Below are positions 18,067-29,672 of a stretch of 64,000 nucleotides of DNA, piece by piece. The DNA is taken from positions 120,304 through 184,303 of the forward strand of contig NZ_JOPG01000010.1 of the NCBI RefSeq assembly GCF_002153605.1, in the 5' to 3' direction. This DNA is from Acetobacter malorum. GTDB taxonomy: Bacteria; Pseudomonadota; Alphaproteobacteria; Acetobacterales; Acetobacteraceae. Under the pieces are notes generated by a model. The model was not told where the DNA came from and did no database searches. It was given only the letters and a program-made list of their open reading frames with translations. A program made the position numbers and the translations under genes. The stretch's first letter is position 1, and every line of letters starts with the position of its first letter.

Positions 18067-19557
18067 TTAGGCCGCTGAGGGAGCTTGTGTGGTTTCTTCC
18101 TCTTCTTCCTCATCATAGGAGCGGATACGCGGGTCCTGCCCCACACGCGGCTTAAACTCGCCACGGCGCAGAGCAATCTCGATATCTTCCAGCGTTGCCC
18201 CGGCGGTTTCCGGCACAAAGAAGTAGACAAACAGCACGGACGCCAGATTGACCCCGGCATAGATCCACATGGTGCCACCCAGCGTGACAATCTGCACCAG
18301 CGTCAGCGCCGTAGAGGTGACCAGCAGATCAGCCCCCCACAGCATGGCGGCATGCACACTGGTCGCTGCGGCACGCATGGGCAGCGGGAACAGCTCAGCA
18401 CCCAGCAGCCAGCCCACAACCTGAATGCCACCGGCATTAAACATCATGAACAGCAGCAGGAACGCGATAATCGCCCAGCTCCCCACGCTGCCTTTGTCCG
18501 GGTGGATCGCAAACATGATGCCCAGACCCAGCAGACTGATGACAGACCCCGGCCCCATGATGAGCACCAGACGACGGCGACCAATCCGATCCACAAAAAT
18601 GCAGCCCAGCAGGGTCATGACCAGATAGACAATGGAAATGCCCAGGCTGGCCATCAGAGCGGCAGAGCTACCAAACCCGGCATCCGACAGGAAGGTCGGC
18701 GCGTAGTAGATCATCATCTCCAGACCACCGGCCTGCGTGAAGAAGGCAATCCCCAGCGCAGCGATAACAGCCGGACGTGCCCACGGCAGCATCAGGCCTT
18801 TCCAGCCGCGTTCATCCTCATCAATACCTGAGGCGTTTTCATGAATTTCCCGGATTTCCCGACGGATGGCCTTGCGGGAATTCCGCACGCGGCTGAGATG
18901 CTCAACAGCGGACGCCAGTCCTTCATTCTCCGCGGCCCAGCGGGGGCTTTTGGGCAGGAAGAACATGCACACAAACACAAACGCTGCAGGCAGAGCCGCA
19001 ACGGAAATCATCGGCCGCCAGCCCCATGCATCCCGCATGGTAAAACCGACGAGGTTGGCAAGAAAAATGCCAACGCCAATGGCGACGTTAAACATGGTGA
19101 CAAGATTGCCGCGCTTACTGGCAGGTGCCAGTTCCGAGATATAGGTTGGCACCACCTGCGTGGCCCCGCCTACGGCAAGCCCCAGAAAAACACGGGCAAT
19201 AATCAGAGAGGTCACATCCGGTGCGCGGGAGCAGGCGACTGCGCCGAGCACAAACACGCCTGTGACCACCATCACGGAATTACGCCGCCCAAATTTTTCG
19301 GACAGCCACGACACACAGAGTGCGCCGACCACGGCCCCGACAAGAATGGCGGAGGTCACCATTTCTTCCTGACCGGAAGTCAGGTGGAAATCTTTTGTAA
19401 TAAGAAGAAGAGCGCCGGAAATAATACCCGTATCATATCCATAAAGACCACCGCATATGGCAGCAACAATTGCAGCTATCCATAAGACACGGTGAGCATG
19501 AGGGGAGATTTCGACGTTCGCGATTGCTTCCTGAGCTTTGTTTCTTTCTGCTTGCAT
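18067..19557 (-). CDS. Sugar porter family MFS transporter
   Basis: The 496-residue protein has twelve predicted membrane spans and sugar porter signatures: GYDTGIISGALL in the first span, the GRR loops (SEKFGRRNSV, DRIGRRRLVL), the PKSPRW motif after the sixth span and PETAGATLEDIE near the end. The acidic C-terminal tail (EEEEEE) is unusual but cytoplasmic. It should import a hexose or pentose by proton symport. It resembles XylE, AraE and GalP, and the sugar cannot be told. It diverges from thiC across about 230 bases. Confidence 0.92.
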   Translation of the reverse strand: MQAERNKAQEAIANVEISPHAHRVLWIAAIVAAICGGLYGYDTGIISGALLLITKDFHLTSGQEEMVTSAILVGAVVGALCVSWLSEKFGRRNSVMVVTGVFVLGAVACSRAPDVTSLIIARVFLGLAVGGATQVVPTYISELAPASKRGNLVTMFNVAIGVGIFLANLVGFTMRDAWGWRPMISVAALPAAFVFVCMFFLPKSPRWAAENEGLASAVEHLSRVRNSRKAIRREIREIHENASGIDEDERGWKGLMLPWARPAVIAALGIAFFTQAGGLEMMIYYAPTFLSDAGFGSSAALMASLGISIVYLVMTLLGCIFVDRIGRRRLVLIMGPGSVISLLGLGIMFAIHPDKGSVGSWAIIAFLLLFMMFNAGGIQVVGWLLGAELFPLPMRAAATSVHAAMLWGADLLVTSTALTLVQIVTLGGTMWIYAGVNLASVLFVYFFVPETAGATLEDIEIALRRGEFKPRVGQDPRIRSYDEEEEEETTQAPSAA

Positions 19558-19743
19558 GCCTTCTTAATACCACACTTTTGCAACGATTGCATGGGAAATG
19601 ACATTTTTTATTATTTTACGGCCCATCAGGTCTTTTTACACCCCTTGCAAACCGCGGGTTTTCAAGGGGTAAAGAGACAGCCGTCAAACGCCATATGCTA
19701 CCAGACGTTCCCCGAAAAGTGCCTCAGCCCAAGCGGTTTTTTC

Positions 19744-19771
19744 TTGACAGAAACACACGGAACACTATCTG
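19744..19771 (+). promoter_or_regulatory. Probable promoter of the thiC riboswitch transcript
   Basis: A consensus -35 TTGACA (19744-19749) is followed after 16 bases by TATCTG (19766-19771), a weak -10. It would start transcription just before the TPP aptamer. The position fits well, and the -10 match is only partial. Confidence 0.55.
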
Positions 19772-19784
19772 CTCCAGACCATAG

Positions 19785-21883
<2,099 letters not shown>

Positions 21884-22193
21884 AGCTGTTCTTTTCCCTC
21901 CCCTTTTGCACCCTACGCAGAGGGGGAGGCCCGACAGTAATGAATAGAATTCATTATCACCCCCTGAAGTTCTGATCTTCTCCAGGACCATATTCGGTTC
22001 AAATCCCCCTGCGCCAATGCAGAATTCCTGAAAATATTGCCCACTAAAAAGGCGCATTCCCTCCTATACTTTGCGCCACGCCTTGAAAAATTCATAAACC
22101 CTGAGAAATCACCAGCACTTGCCTTTCAAAAAATTTTCAAAGGATTAGAATTTTAGTCCTTGTTTTTTGGCACAACGGCAGGACCGGTTTTCT
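21884..22193. other. Intergenic region thiC to dihydroxyacetone kinase
   Basis: About 310 bases without a gene. It holds a perfect inverted repeat TAATGAAT-AGA-ATTCATTA (21938-21956), which could be an operator or weak terminator. An AT-rich stretch with an imperfect repeat (CCTTT to AAAGG, around 22122-22143) lies close to the kinase start and probably includes its promoter. I see no small gene. Confidence 0.4.
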
Positions 22194-23840
22194 ATGAAGC
22201 GTTTTTTCAACACACGCGAAACTCTCGTAACAGACTCTCTGGATGGCCTGCTGCGCTCTTCCATGGGGCAACATCTGTGCCGGCTGGATGGGTATCCCGA
22301 TATTCGCGTTGTGCTGAGAAAAGAGCGTAACCCGGAGCACGTCGCGGTTATTTCCGGCGGCGGGGCCGGGCATGAGCCAACCCATGCCGGGTTTGTTGGC
22401 GCTGGCATGCTGGATGCGGCCGTGTGCGGCTCGCTCTTCGCCTCCCCCAGCGTGGACGCCATTCTGGCGGGTATTCTGGCCGTAACCGGCAAGGCTGGCT
22501 GCCTTCTGGTTATCAAAAGCTATACGGGGGACCGCCTGAATTTTGCGCTGGCCGCTGAGCAGGCCCGCAGCATGGGGTATCAGGTCGAAACCGTTGTGGT
22601 GGGGGATGATATTGCCCTGCCCGACAACCGCTTTGCCCGTGGTCTGGCAGGCACCGTTCTGGCGCATAAAATTGCTGGCTATGCCGCCAGTCAGGGTGAA
22701 CCTCTGGCGCGTGTGGCCGAACGGGCCCGCGCTGCCGCTGCCCAGATGTCCTCCATTGGCCTCTCGCTGACCGACTGCAATGCCTATGACCCGGCCCATA
22801 CCACCCGCCTGACAGCGGAGCAGGCCGAATTGGGTTTGGGCATTCACGGGGAACCGGGCGCGCAGCAGATTACGCTGGCACAGGCGGACACGCTGATGGC
22901 GCTGGCCGCAGACACACTTGCCAAAGCCCTGCCCGCCAAAAATGCCTCAGGCAAACACGAACGCTACGCTCTGCTTCTGAACATGCTGGGCAGCGTGCCA
23001 CCCATTGAAATGACGTTGCTGCTCAACGCCTTTGCCAAAACTGATCTGGCCAAAAATACAGATCTGATTATCGGCCCGGCTCCCATGATGACGGCACTCG
23101 ACATGAACGGCTTCTCGCTCACAGCCGTTCCGCTGAGCGCAGATATTCTTGCCGCCCTGACCGCACCGGTGGAACCGTGGGCCTGGCCGGGGGCTACCCC
23201 GTTTGCAGCCCCCACCGTGCGCCCTCTCCCGGCCCTGCCGGAGACATTTCGTTTCCCGCCCTCTGCATCCCCCAAAATTGAAGCGCTCATCCGGCACGCT
23301 GCCAAAACACTGATTAGTAATGCGGAAGCCCTGAATGCTCTGGATGCCCAGATTGGCGATGGGGATGCCGGCTCTACCTTTGCAGAAGGCGCTCAGGAAA
23401 TTCTGAAAACGGTTGATCGCCTGCCACTGGCAAACCCTCAGGAACTATTTGCCACGTTCGGCGCTATTCTGGCTCGCCATGCCGGTGGGTCCAGTGGTGT
23501 GCTGCTCTCCATCATGTTCTCCGCCGCCGGTCGCAGCACGGACACATGGGCCGGGGCCCTGCTGGAAGGCCTGACCACCATGCAGCAGCATGGCGGAGCC
23601 AAACCGGGAGACCGCACCATGATTGATGCCCTGCACCCGGCTTTTACAGTTCTGGCTGCTGGCGGCGCACTGAAAGACGCAGCACAGGCCGCCCGTGAAG
23701 GGGCTGATGCCACCAAACGCATGACGCACGCCAACGCAGGCCGCGCCTCCTATGTGCCGGACGCCAAGCTGGCCAATATCCCCGACCCCGGCGCAGAAGC
23801 CATCGCCCGTCTGTTTGAGGCTCTCGCCAGCATGAGCTGA
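22194..23840 (+). CDS. Dihydroxyacetone kinase, fused DhaK-DhaL (ATP-dependent)
   Basis: The 548-residue protein joins a DhaK substrate domain (about residues 1-330) and a DhaL nucleotide domain (about 350-545), as in the ATP-dependent Citrobacter enzyme. DhaK shows the GGGAGHEPTHAGFVG substrate loop and the His of GLGIHGEPG that covalently binds dihydroxyacetone. DhaL has the Mg-binding DAQIGDGDAG and the GGSSGVLL segment. It phosphorylates dihydroxyacetone, a product of glycerol oxidation typical of acetic acid bacteria. I start at ATG 22194; a TTG nine codons earlier is possible. It is a single gene. Confidence 0.94.
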   Translation: MKRFFNTRETLVTDSLDGLLRSSMGQHLCRLDGYPDIRVVLRKERNPEHVAVISGGGAGHEPTHAGFVGAGMLDAAVCGSLFASPSVDAILAGILAVTGKAGCLLVIKSYTGDRLNFALAAEQARSMGYQVETVVVGDDIALPDNRFARGLAGTVLAHKIAGYAASQGEPLARVAERARAAAAQMSSIGLSLTDCNAYDPAHTTRLTAEQAELGLGIHGEPGAQQITLAQADTLMALAADTLAKALPAKNASGKHERYALLLNMLGSVPPIEMTLLLNAFAKTDLAKNTDLIIGPAPMMTALDMNGFSLTAVPLSADILAALTAPVEPWAWPGATPFAAPTVRPLPALPETFRFPPSASPKIEALIRHAAKTLISNAEALNALDAQIGDGDAGSTFAEGAQEILKTVDRLPLANPQELFATFGAILARHAGGSSGVLLSIMFSAAGRSTDTWAGALLEGLTTMQQHGGAKPGDRTMIDALHPAFTVLAAGGALKDAAQAAREGADATKRMTHANAGRASYVPDAKLANIPDPGAEAIARLFEALASMS

Positions 23841-23870
23841 TCCACTTTCAGCCTTCAATAAGCAGCATAA

Positions 23871-23920
23871 AAAAATGCCTGTGCACAATGGGGTTTCCTC
23901 CATGATGCACAGGCATTTTT
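23871..23920 (+). terminator. Intrinsic terminator of the dihydroxyacetone kinase gene
   Basis: A 15-bp perfect stem (AAAAATGCCTGTGCA at 23871-23885 and its complement at 23906-23920) has a 20-base loop. T-rich sequence follows on the + strand and A-rich sequence flanks the other side, so it may also work in reverse. Confidence 0.88.
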
Positions 23921-23993
23921 TATAAGAAATCTGGATGCCTCACGCGCTGAAAGCATCCGCTGCAAGCCGACTGAACAAACTTGCAGCACACTC

Positions 23994-24014
23994 AAAAAAT
24001 CCCCCTGACGGGAT
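23994..24014 (-). terminator. Short terminator at the end of the TonB receptor gene
   Basis: On the minus strand ATCCC and GGGAT form a short stem that starts in the stop codon, and a run of six T follows. The stem is only five base pairs, so strength is uncertain. Confidence 0.5.
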
Positions 24015-26674
24015 CAGAAGTTGATATCACCCCGCAGGTAATAAAAGCCGCCATTCATGCCAAGCTGGGACGTGCTCATGTAATATTGCGGTGCCCCCAG
24101 ATAGCGGTTGTTATCCGGCACGCGGCTGGGACGAGCGTCAAACAGGTTATTGCCGCCCAGCGTGAGCGCCAGTCTGGGATGCACGCGGTAAGTCACTTCC
24201 AGATTGGTGATAAATTTCGGCGTATTATGGAACTGTAGGAAGTTTGTGCTGGACAGAGAGCTGGTGTTCCCGGCACCCCCATAATAGGTGAGCTGAGATG
24301 TGGTCTGGCCGTACCGGATTTCATGCACACCCACTGTCCACTTTCCGCTGGTAAAGCGGCCACCAAAAATCATCTTGCTGCGCGGATAAGCTGTGGTGAG
24401 ATACGCAATACTCTGCGCATTCATCAGCGGATTACCCTGAGCATCTGTCCCCTGATGGGACAGACGGGTGCGGTTAAGGTTGATCGCCACATCCCAGTCA
24501 ATACGCCCAATAGTGCCCAGCTGGGTCGGGTAGGTCGCCGTCAGGTCCAGTCCCTGTGTGCGGGTACTGGCCACGTTGGCAAACCAATGCGTGGACAGAG
24601 AAGACGCACTCCATGTGTTCACATCACTTGGCAGGCTAAAGCCGTTCATGGTGAGCGCCGTCGCGGCCTGCTGACCGTAAACCTGCCCGCCGGGCATGAT
24701 CTGGTCGCGCAGGTTGATCTGATACACATCGACTGTCACATGCAGTTTGCGGAACGGCTCCATGACAATCCCGCCGCTGACGTTCGTGGAGCGTTCCGGC
24801 TTGAGCGGGGAAGCCCCGTTAGCCAGTGCACCCGGAGAATTCACGGCAATCAGGCCACGTGCTGCCGTGGGAGAAATGGCCAGCGCACTATAATGTTCCT
24901 GTGCCAGTGTCGGCGCATGGAAGCCATTGGAGATGGTCGCACGGAAAGCCAGACGTGGAGAGACCTCATAGCGGGTGGAAACCTTACCGGTTTCCGTATC
25001 CCCCACATCCGTATAATGCTCGTAGCGGCCAGCAAGATCCACCTGCCAGTGGCGTGTCAGATGTGTGGAAACATCGATATATCCAGCCACAACATCACGG
25101 CTGAAGTTGCCTGCATTGCCGGGGTTGGTTCCCGCCATGGCATCGGACCCGCTGCCATATAAAGAGTCTGCATCCCCCGTGCCTATGGAATAGCTTTCAT
25201 ACCGGTAGGATGCCCCGCCTGCGACATTGATCTCATGCGGCCAGCCGGAGAACCTGAACTTGCGCGAGAGGTCGAAATTGTTGCTCCACTGGGAGTTGTT
25301 AAAGCCCTGCACGTCAAAATTTGTCGGCGTGCGGCCTGTGTCTTTCTCAAGAGCCAGGTTGGCGGAGTTGGTCAGACCGATATTGTCAAAATCGCGCCCG
25401 TAAACTGTAGAAAGATCCCAGTTCCAGCCAGCGAGTTTTCCTTTGACACCGGCCGTCAGCTCGAAATCATTTTCTTCGATCGTTTCCAGAGGCGAGTAGC
25501 CACCCGGATAAATGGCCGCATAACCGGGATAGTTCGCCAGAGAACTGGCCAGACGATAATTCTGGTAGGATTCCGCATGCCGGTGCGCGTATGTGCCCGT
25601 ACCGTAAAGCTGGATGCTGTCCGTCAGATCATACCCGGCTTTAATGGCAACGCTTTCACGCGTTTGTTCCGGCTGGCCCAGCACGTAATTGTTTTTCTGG
25701 CCGGTGCGGGCATCTGGCGCACTGCGGAAGGTGTGGTCGGTATGATAAAAATCGCCGCTCACATGCACAAAACCACGGCTGCCGAGCTGCGCGCCCCCAT
25801 CCAGATACACGCCCTGCTGGAAGCCATCCTTGGCCGCGGTAATGCCGGAGATGGATTCCGCATGGAACCCGTGATCCTGCTTTTTGAGGATGATGTTCAC
25901 CACCCCCGCCACGGCGTCTGACCCATACTGGGCGGACGCCCCGTCACGCAGCACTTCCACATGGTCAATGGCGGCCATGGGAATCATGTCGATATCCACA
26001 GCCGTAGACCCCTGCTGCGGGCCGGGGTCAGCATAGATATTGGCTGTGGTGTGGCGACGTTTTCCGTCCACCAGCACCAGTGTTTCATTCGGGTTCAGGC
26101 CGCGCAGACTGATGGAGTCCGTCAGCGCGCCACTATCAAACCCGCCGGTCGGCATGGTGAGCGACGGCAGAAGCTGGGCGAGTGCTTCCCGCAGGTTGGG
26201 CTGGCCAGTCTGGTTCAACTGTTTGGCCGAGACGACATCAATGGGAGAAAGACTCTCGCGTGCCTTGCGGCCGCCTGTCTCACGCGTGCCGGTAACAATC
26301 ACGGACTCTTCGCCCTCTGCAGCAACCGGTCCGGGCGCCGCAACGGTTCCACGCAGCGTGCGCACCTGCTGCGGCGTCAGCGTAGCGGGCGCAGCGGTTG
26401 TGGCTGTGCCAGAAGTCACCGGGCCAGCGGCAGGATGCACCGCAGCTGGGCGAGCGGCCTGCGCCGTGGCTTTATGCGGCACAGACTGGGCGGCTGCATG
26501 TTTTACGGTTTTTCCGGATGCCTCTCCCTCCGCCGCAAACGCCTCCCCTCCGGCAAAGCCGGACAGCAAGGTGGCGGCCAGCAGAGCAGAGGAAAACCCA
26601 CGGCCACAGACCGATGCGTGTCCCTGTGCTGAACGGACCCGAATAATAGTCTCTGACGAAAAACCTTTGCGCAC
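24014..26674 (-). CDS. TonB-dependent outer-membrane receptor
   Basis: The 886-residue protein has a long signal peptide (hydrophobic core near residues 28-47, ending AFA). An Ala-rich stretch and a TonB-box-like region (ESVIVTGTRE) precede the plug domain at about 140-260 (NLREALAQLLPS, SLRGLNPNETLVLVDGKRR, DGASAQYGSDAVAGV). The C-terminal half is a 22-strand barrel with an aromatic end. It takes up a scarce ligand, perhaps a siderophore, cobalamin or sugar polymer. The start is GTG 26674, supported by GGGAG nine bases upstream. Inverted repeats lie just before it. Confidence 0.93.
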   Translation of the reverse strand: MRKGFSSETIIRVRSAQGHASVCGRGFSSALLAATLLSGFAGGEAFAAEGEASGKTVKHAAAQSVPHKATAQAARPAAVHPAAGPVTSGTATTAAPATLTPQQVRTLRGTVAAPGPVAAEGEESVIVTGTRETGGRKARESLSPIDVVSAKQLNQTGQPNLREALAQLLPSLTMPTGGFDSGALTDSISLRGLNPNETLVLVDGKRRHTTANIYADPGPQQGSTAVDIDMIPMAAIDHVEVLRDGASAQYGSDAVAGVVNIILKKQDHGFHAESISGITAAKDGFQQGVYLDGGAQLGSRGFVHVSGDFYHTDHTFRSAPDARTGQKNNYVLGQPEQTRESVAIKAGYDLTDSIQLYGTGTYAHRHAESYQNYRLASSLANYPGYAAIYPGGYSPLETIEENDFELTAGVKGKLAGWNWDLSTVYGRDFDNIGLTNSANLALEKDTGRTPTNFDVQGFNNSQWSNNFDLSRKFRFSGWPHEINVAGGASYRYESYSIGTGDADSLYGSGSDAMAGTNPGNAGNFSRDVVAGYIDVSTHLTRHWQVDLAGRYEHYTDVGDTETGKVSTRYEVSPRLAFRATISNGFHAPTLAQEHYSALAISPTAARGLIAVNSPGALANGASPLKPERSTNVSGGIVMEPFRKLHVTVDVYQINLRDQIMPGGQVYGQQAATALTMNGFSLPSDVNTWSASSLSTHWFANVASTRTQGLDLTATYPTQLGTIGRIDWDVAINLNRTRLSHQGTDAQGNPLMNAQSIAYLTTAYPRSKMIFGGRFTSGKWTVGVHEIRYGQTTSQLTYYGGAGNTSSLSSTNFLQFHNTPKFITNLEVTYRVHPRLALTLGGNNLFDARPSRVPDNNRYLGAPQYYMSTSQLGMNGGFYYLRGDINF

Positions 26675-26695
26675 AGCAGAACGCTCCCAAGCACA

Positions 26696-26726
26696 TGTTT
26701 AATAAACACATATATTGCGTGTTTAT
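26696..26726. promoter_or_regulatory. Overlapping inverted repeats upstream of the TonB receptor
   Basis: TGTTTA-A-TAAACA (26696-26708) is a perfect palindrome. It overlaps ATAAACAC (26702-26709) paired with GTGTTTAT (26719-26726). Both lie 20-52 bases before the GTG start in an AT-rich stretch, which suits an operator. No match to a known Fur consensus is evident. Confidence 0.4.
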
Positions 26727-26897
26727 GTATAACACTCTTATTGATGTGCAATTAGGGGAGGCGCGTATTTCGTCGTATTATTCCCGATGTGTGCTCATCC
26801 TGCAACAGAGTGCCACCTCTGGGCCGCACCTTCCCTGCTTCTTCAGCAAGGCAAACCAAAGCAAGGAGCCAACGCGCCCTGCCCCGGAAAGTTTCTG

Positions 26898-28691
26898 TTA
26901 CAGGGACTGAAGATTATAGAGCCTGCGATACAGGCCATCCGGCTTCTGCACCAGTTCCGCATGGGGGGCGTCTTCCACCACCTGCCCGCGCTCAAACACC
27001 AGAATACGGTCCAGATCGACCACCGTAGCCAGACGGTGCGCAATGACAATTACCGTGCGGCCTTCCATCAGGCGTTGCATGGCGTCCTGCACCAGAGATT
27101 CAGATTCTGAATCAAGGCTGGCCGTGGCTTCATCCAGCACCAGAATGGGGTTATCGGCCAAAAAGGCGCGGGCGATGGCCACACGCTGGCGCTCACCGCC
27201 AGAGAGCTTAACACCCCGTTCCCCCACCAACGTCTGATACCCATCAGGCAGGCGCGCAATAAAGTCGGACGCATTGGCCAGACGGGCGGCTTCTTCAATT
27301 TCCGCCTGTGTGGCATCCGGGCGACCGTAGGCAATATTGTCCGCCAGACTGCGATGGAACAGAGTTGGCTCCTGCTGCACAATGGCAATTTCCGACCGCA
27401 GGCGAGACTGGCTGACCGTGGCGATATCCACGCCATCAATCAGAATCCGGCCACCATTGAGCGGATAAAGCCGCTGTAGCAGCTTGGTGAAGGTCGATTT
27501 ACCAGACCCGGACGGCCCCACCAGCCCCACGCGGCTGCCGGGCGCAATCGTCAGACTGAGGTCTGTAAAAATAGGCCGTGTCTGACCGGGATACTGGAAG
27601 GACACATGCTCGAACCGGATTTCCCCGTCCCGAATGGTAAACGGCTGCACAACGGGCAGATCTTTCACACCCGGTTCAGTCCGCCACAGCTCAATCAGCT
27701 CTTCCATTTCATTCACAGAGCGCTGCACGACGGACACCTGCTGGCCGATGTCCCGCAGATAGCCCTGCACCAGAAACGTCATGGTCAGCACATAGGCCAG
27801 ATCCCCGGGCCCCGCCTTGCCGTCCAGCCACAGCCAGACAGCAGCACCGGACAGGATGACGCGCATGGCCGTCACCATCAGGTTCTGAATGCTGGCGCTG
27901 TTGGTGCCACGCGTCCAGGTGTGGCAGGTCTGCTTCTTCCATTCAGACACAACCTGCATCAGCCGGCTTTCTTCCCGCTCTTCTGCGCCAAAGGCTTTCA
28001 CTACGGCGTTGCAGGTGATGGCATCCGCTAACGCCGCGCCCATCTTGCTATCCCACTGGTTAGCCTCACGGGCCGAAGGTGCCACATACCGCAGCGTGAG
28101 CAGGCAGGAGCAGGTGATAAACACCGCCGAAAGCACACCCAGCAGCACACCCATAAGCAGCCAGTGCCATGCCAGCACCAGTGTGGTGAGCACCAGCAGA
28201 CAGGCTTCTGGAATAAGCATCAGCAGCAGTGTGTCATCCAGCATGTCCACGGCCCACATGCCACGCGTCAGCCGCCGCACGGTGGAACCCGCAAAGGTAT
28301 TGGCATGCCAGTCCGTGGAGAGCCGCTGCACATGCGCAAAGGCCTGCCCGACAATTTTCTGCATTACCTGCGTGCTCAGATGCGTAATGCCCAGATACGC
28401 CGCACGCTTGCCCAGCACATTGCCCACGCCACAGGCGGCCATACCGGCGAGCATCCATAAGGCATCCCGGATCAGGCTGGATTCTGCGGCAGGCTGCGCC
28501 ACGTCGGACACCAGACGCCCTGCCAGAACCGGCATCAGCACATCCAGCAGGGTGGCAAACATCACCCCGGCAACTGTGACGGTCAGCGGGCGGGGGAATT
28601 CCATCCACCGTCGCATGACAAACTTCAGAACATCGACAAACAGGTTTGGCCCCCGTACGGCACGACCCGTATCGGAAGAGGAGGTACTCAT
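26898..28691 (-). CDS. ABC exporter, fused membrane and ATP-binding domains
   Basis: The 597-residue protein is a half-size exporter. Six membrane spans fill about residues 30-310. The nucleotide-binding domain follows, with Walker A GPSGSGKST, signature LSGGERQRVA, Walker B ILVLDEATASLD and the switch His in VIAHRLATV. It should dimerise and pump a lipid, peptide or drug. The subgroup resembles MsbA-like and multidrug proteins, and the substrate is unknown. I chose ATG 28691 because it begins just before the first conserved part. An open frame back to 28778 adds 29 residues that look like noise. It is divergent from nth. Confidence 0.9.
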   Translation of the reverse strand: MSTSSSDTGRAVRGPNLFVDVLKFVMRRWMEFPRPLTVTVAGVMFATLLDVLMPVLAGRLVSDVAQPAAESSLIRDALWMLAGMAACGVGNVLGKRAAYLGITHLSTQVMQKIVGQAFAHVQRLSTDWHANTFAGSTVRRLTRGMWAVDMLDDTLLLMLIPEACLLVLTTLVLAWHWLLMGVLLGVLSAVFITCSCLLTLRYVAPSAREANQWDSKMGAALADAITCNAVVKAFGAEEREESRLMQVVSEWKKQTCHTWTRGTNSASIQNLMVTAMRVILSGAAVWLWLDGKAGPGDLAYVLTMTFLVQGYLRDIGQQVSVVQRSVNEMEELIELWRTEPGVKDLPVVQPFTIRDGEIRFEHVSFQYPGQTRPIFTDLSLTIAPGSRVGLVGPSGSGKSTFTKLLQRLYPLNGGRILIDGVDIATVSQSRLRSEIAIVQQEPTLFHRSLADNIAYGRPDATQAEIEEAARLANASDFIARLPDGYQTLVGERGVKLSGGERQRVAIARAFLADNPILVLDEATASLDSESESLVQDAMQRLMEGRTVIVIAHRLATVVDLDRILVFERGQVVEDAPHAELVQKPDGLYRRLYNLQSL

Positions 28692-28856
28692 CAGAACAAT
28701 CCGAAAAAAGGGAGAAAACAGCGAACCTCGGCTGAGGTCTGGTTCTGTGTCTGTATCGTGCGGCCTCATTTTTAGCAAACAGTCTGACTCTTACCGCGGC
28801 TCGATTCCGGCTAACCGGAGATAGACGCCAACGCCCCGCACGCGGTAGAGTTTGCC

Positions 28857-29663
28857 ATGGCCAGACAGACACGCACCCCTGCCAAGGCAGAGGGTCAGCC
28901 CCCAAAATCCTCCGCTGCCGGACGCAAGACGGCAAAGGCCGCAAAGCCTGCCCCCTCCACCGCAGCAGACAGCAAGACGACGGCTCCCCGTGACATGACG
29001 AAGCCGGAAATTGTGCAGTTTCTTACGGACCTTGAGCGCGCCTGGCCGGATGCGGAAACGGAACTGCATTACAGCACACCGTTCACGCTGCTGATTGCCG
29101 TCGTGCTCTCCGCACAGGCAACGGATGCCTCCGTCAACCGTGTAACCCCGGCTCTGTTTGCCGCAGCCCCCAATCCGGCGGCCATGGTGGCGCTGGGAGA
29201 AGACGGCGTGGGGGAACTGATCCGCACCATCGGCCTGTGGCGTAACAAGGCGAAAAATGTGGTGGAGCTTTCCCGCCAGCTTCTGGAACGCCACAAAGGC
29301 GAAGTGCCCGGCACGCGGGAAGAGCTGGAAGCACTGGCCGGGGTGGGTCGTAAGACCGCCAATGTGGTGCTGAATGTCGCCTTCCATCAGCCTACGGTGC
29401 CGGTGGATACCCATGTCTTCCGGCTGGCCAACCGCACGGGACTGGGGCGCGGCAAAACAGTGGAAGCGGTGGAAGCCGCTCTTGAACGGCGCATCCCCAA
29501 AGAGATGATCCGCGATTCCCACCACTGGCTGATCTTGCAGGGCCGCTACGTGTGCAAAGCCCGCAAACCCGAATGCTGGCGTTGTGCGGCCAGTGATCCG
29601 TGCCTGTATCCTGTTAAAACAGACCGACCCGTGATCAAGCCACCACGGCAGACAGCAGGATAA
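28857..29663 (+). CDS. nth: Endonuclease III
   Basis: This 268-residue DNA glycosylase/AP lyase removes oxidised pyrimidines. After a Lys/Ala-rich N-terminal extension of about 45 residues, the helix-hairpin-helix (LEALAGVGRKTANVVL) carries the catalytic Lys, and the catalytic Asp is in VPVDTHVFRL. The C-terminal [4Fe-4S] site has the C-x6-C-x2-C-x5-C spacing (CKARKPECWRCAASDPC). It ends nine bases from the convergent hemH stop. The N-terminal extension is longer than in E. coli Nth (211 residues). Confidence 0.96.
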   Translation: MARQTRTPAKAEGQPPKSSAAGRKTAKAAKPAPSTAADSKTTAPRDMTKPEIVQFLTDLERAWPDAETELHYSTPFTLLIAVVLSAQATDASVNRVTPALFAAAPNPAAMVALGEDGVGELIRTIGLWRNKAKNVVELSRQLLERHKGEVPGTREELEALAGVGRKTANVVLNVAFHQPTVPVDTHVFRLANRTGLGRGKTVEAVEAALERRIPKEMIRDSHHWLILQGRYVCKARKPECWRCAASDPCLYPVKTDRPVIKPPRQTAG

Positions 29664-29672
29664 CGCTGCCTC

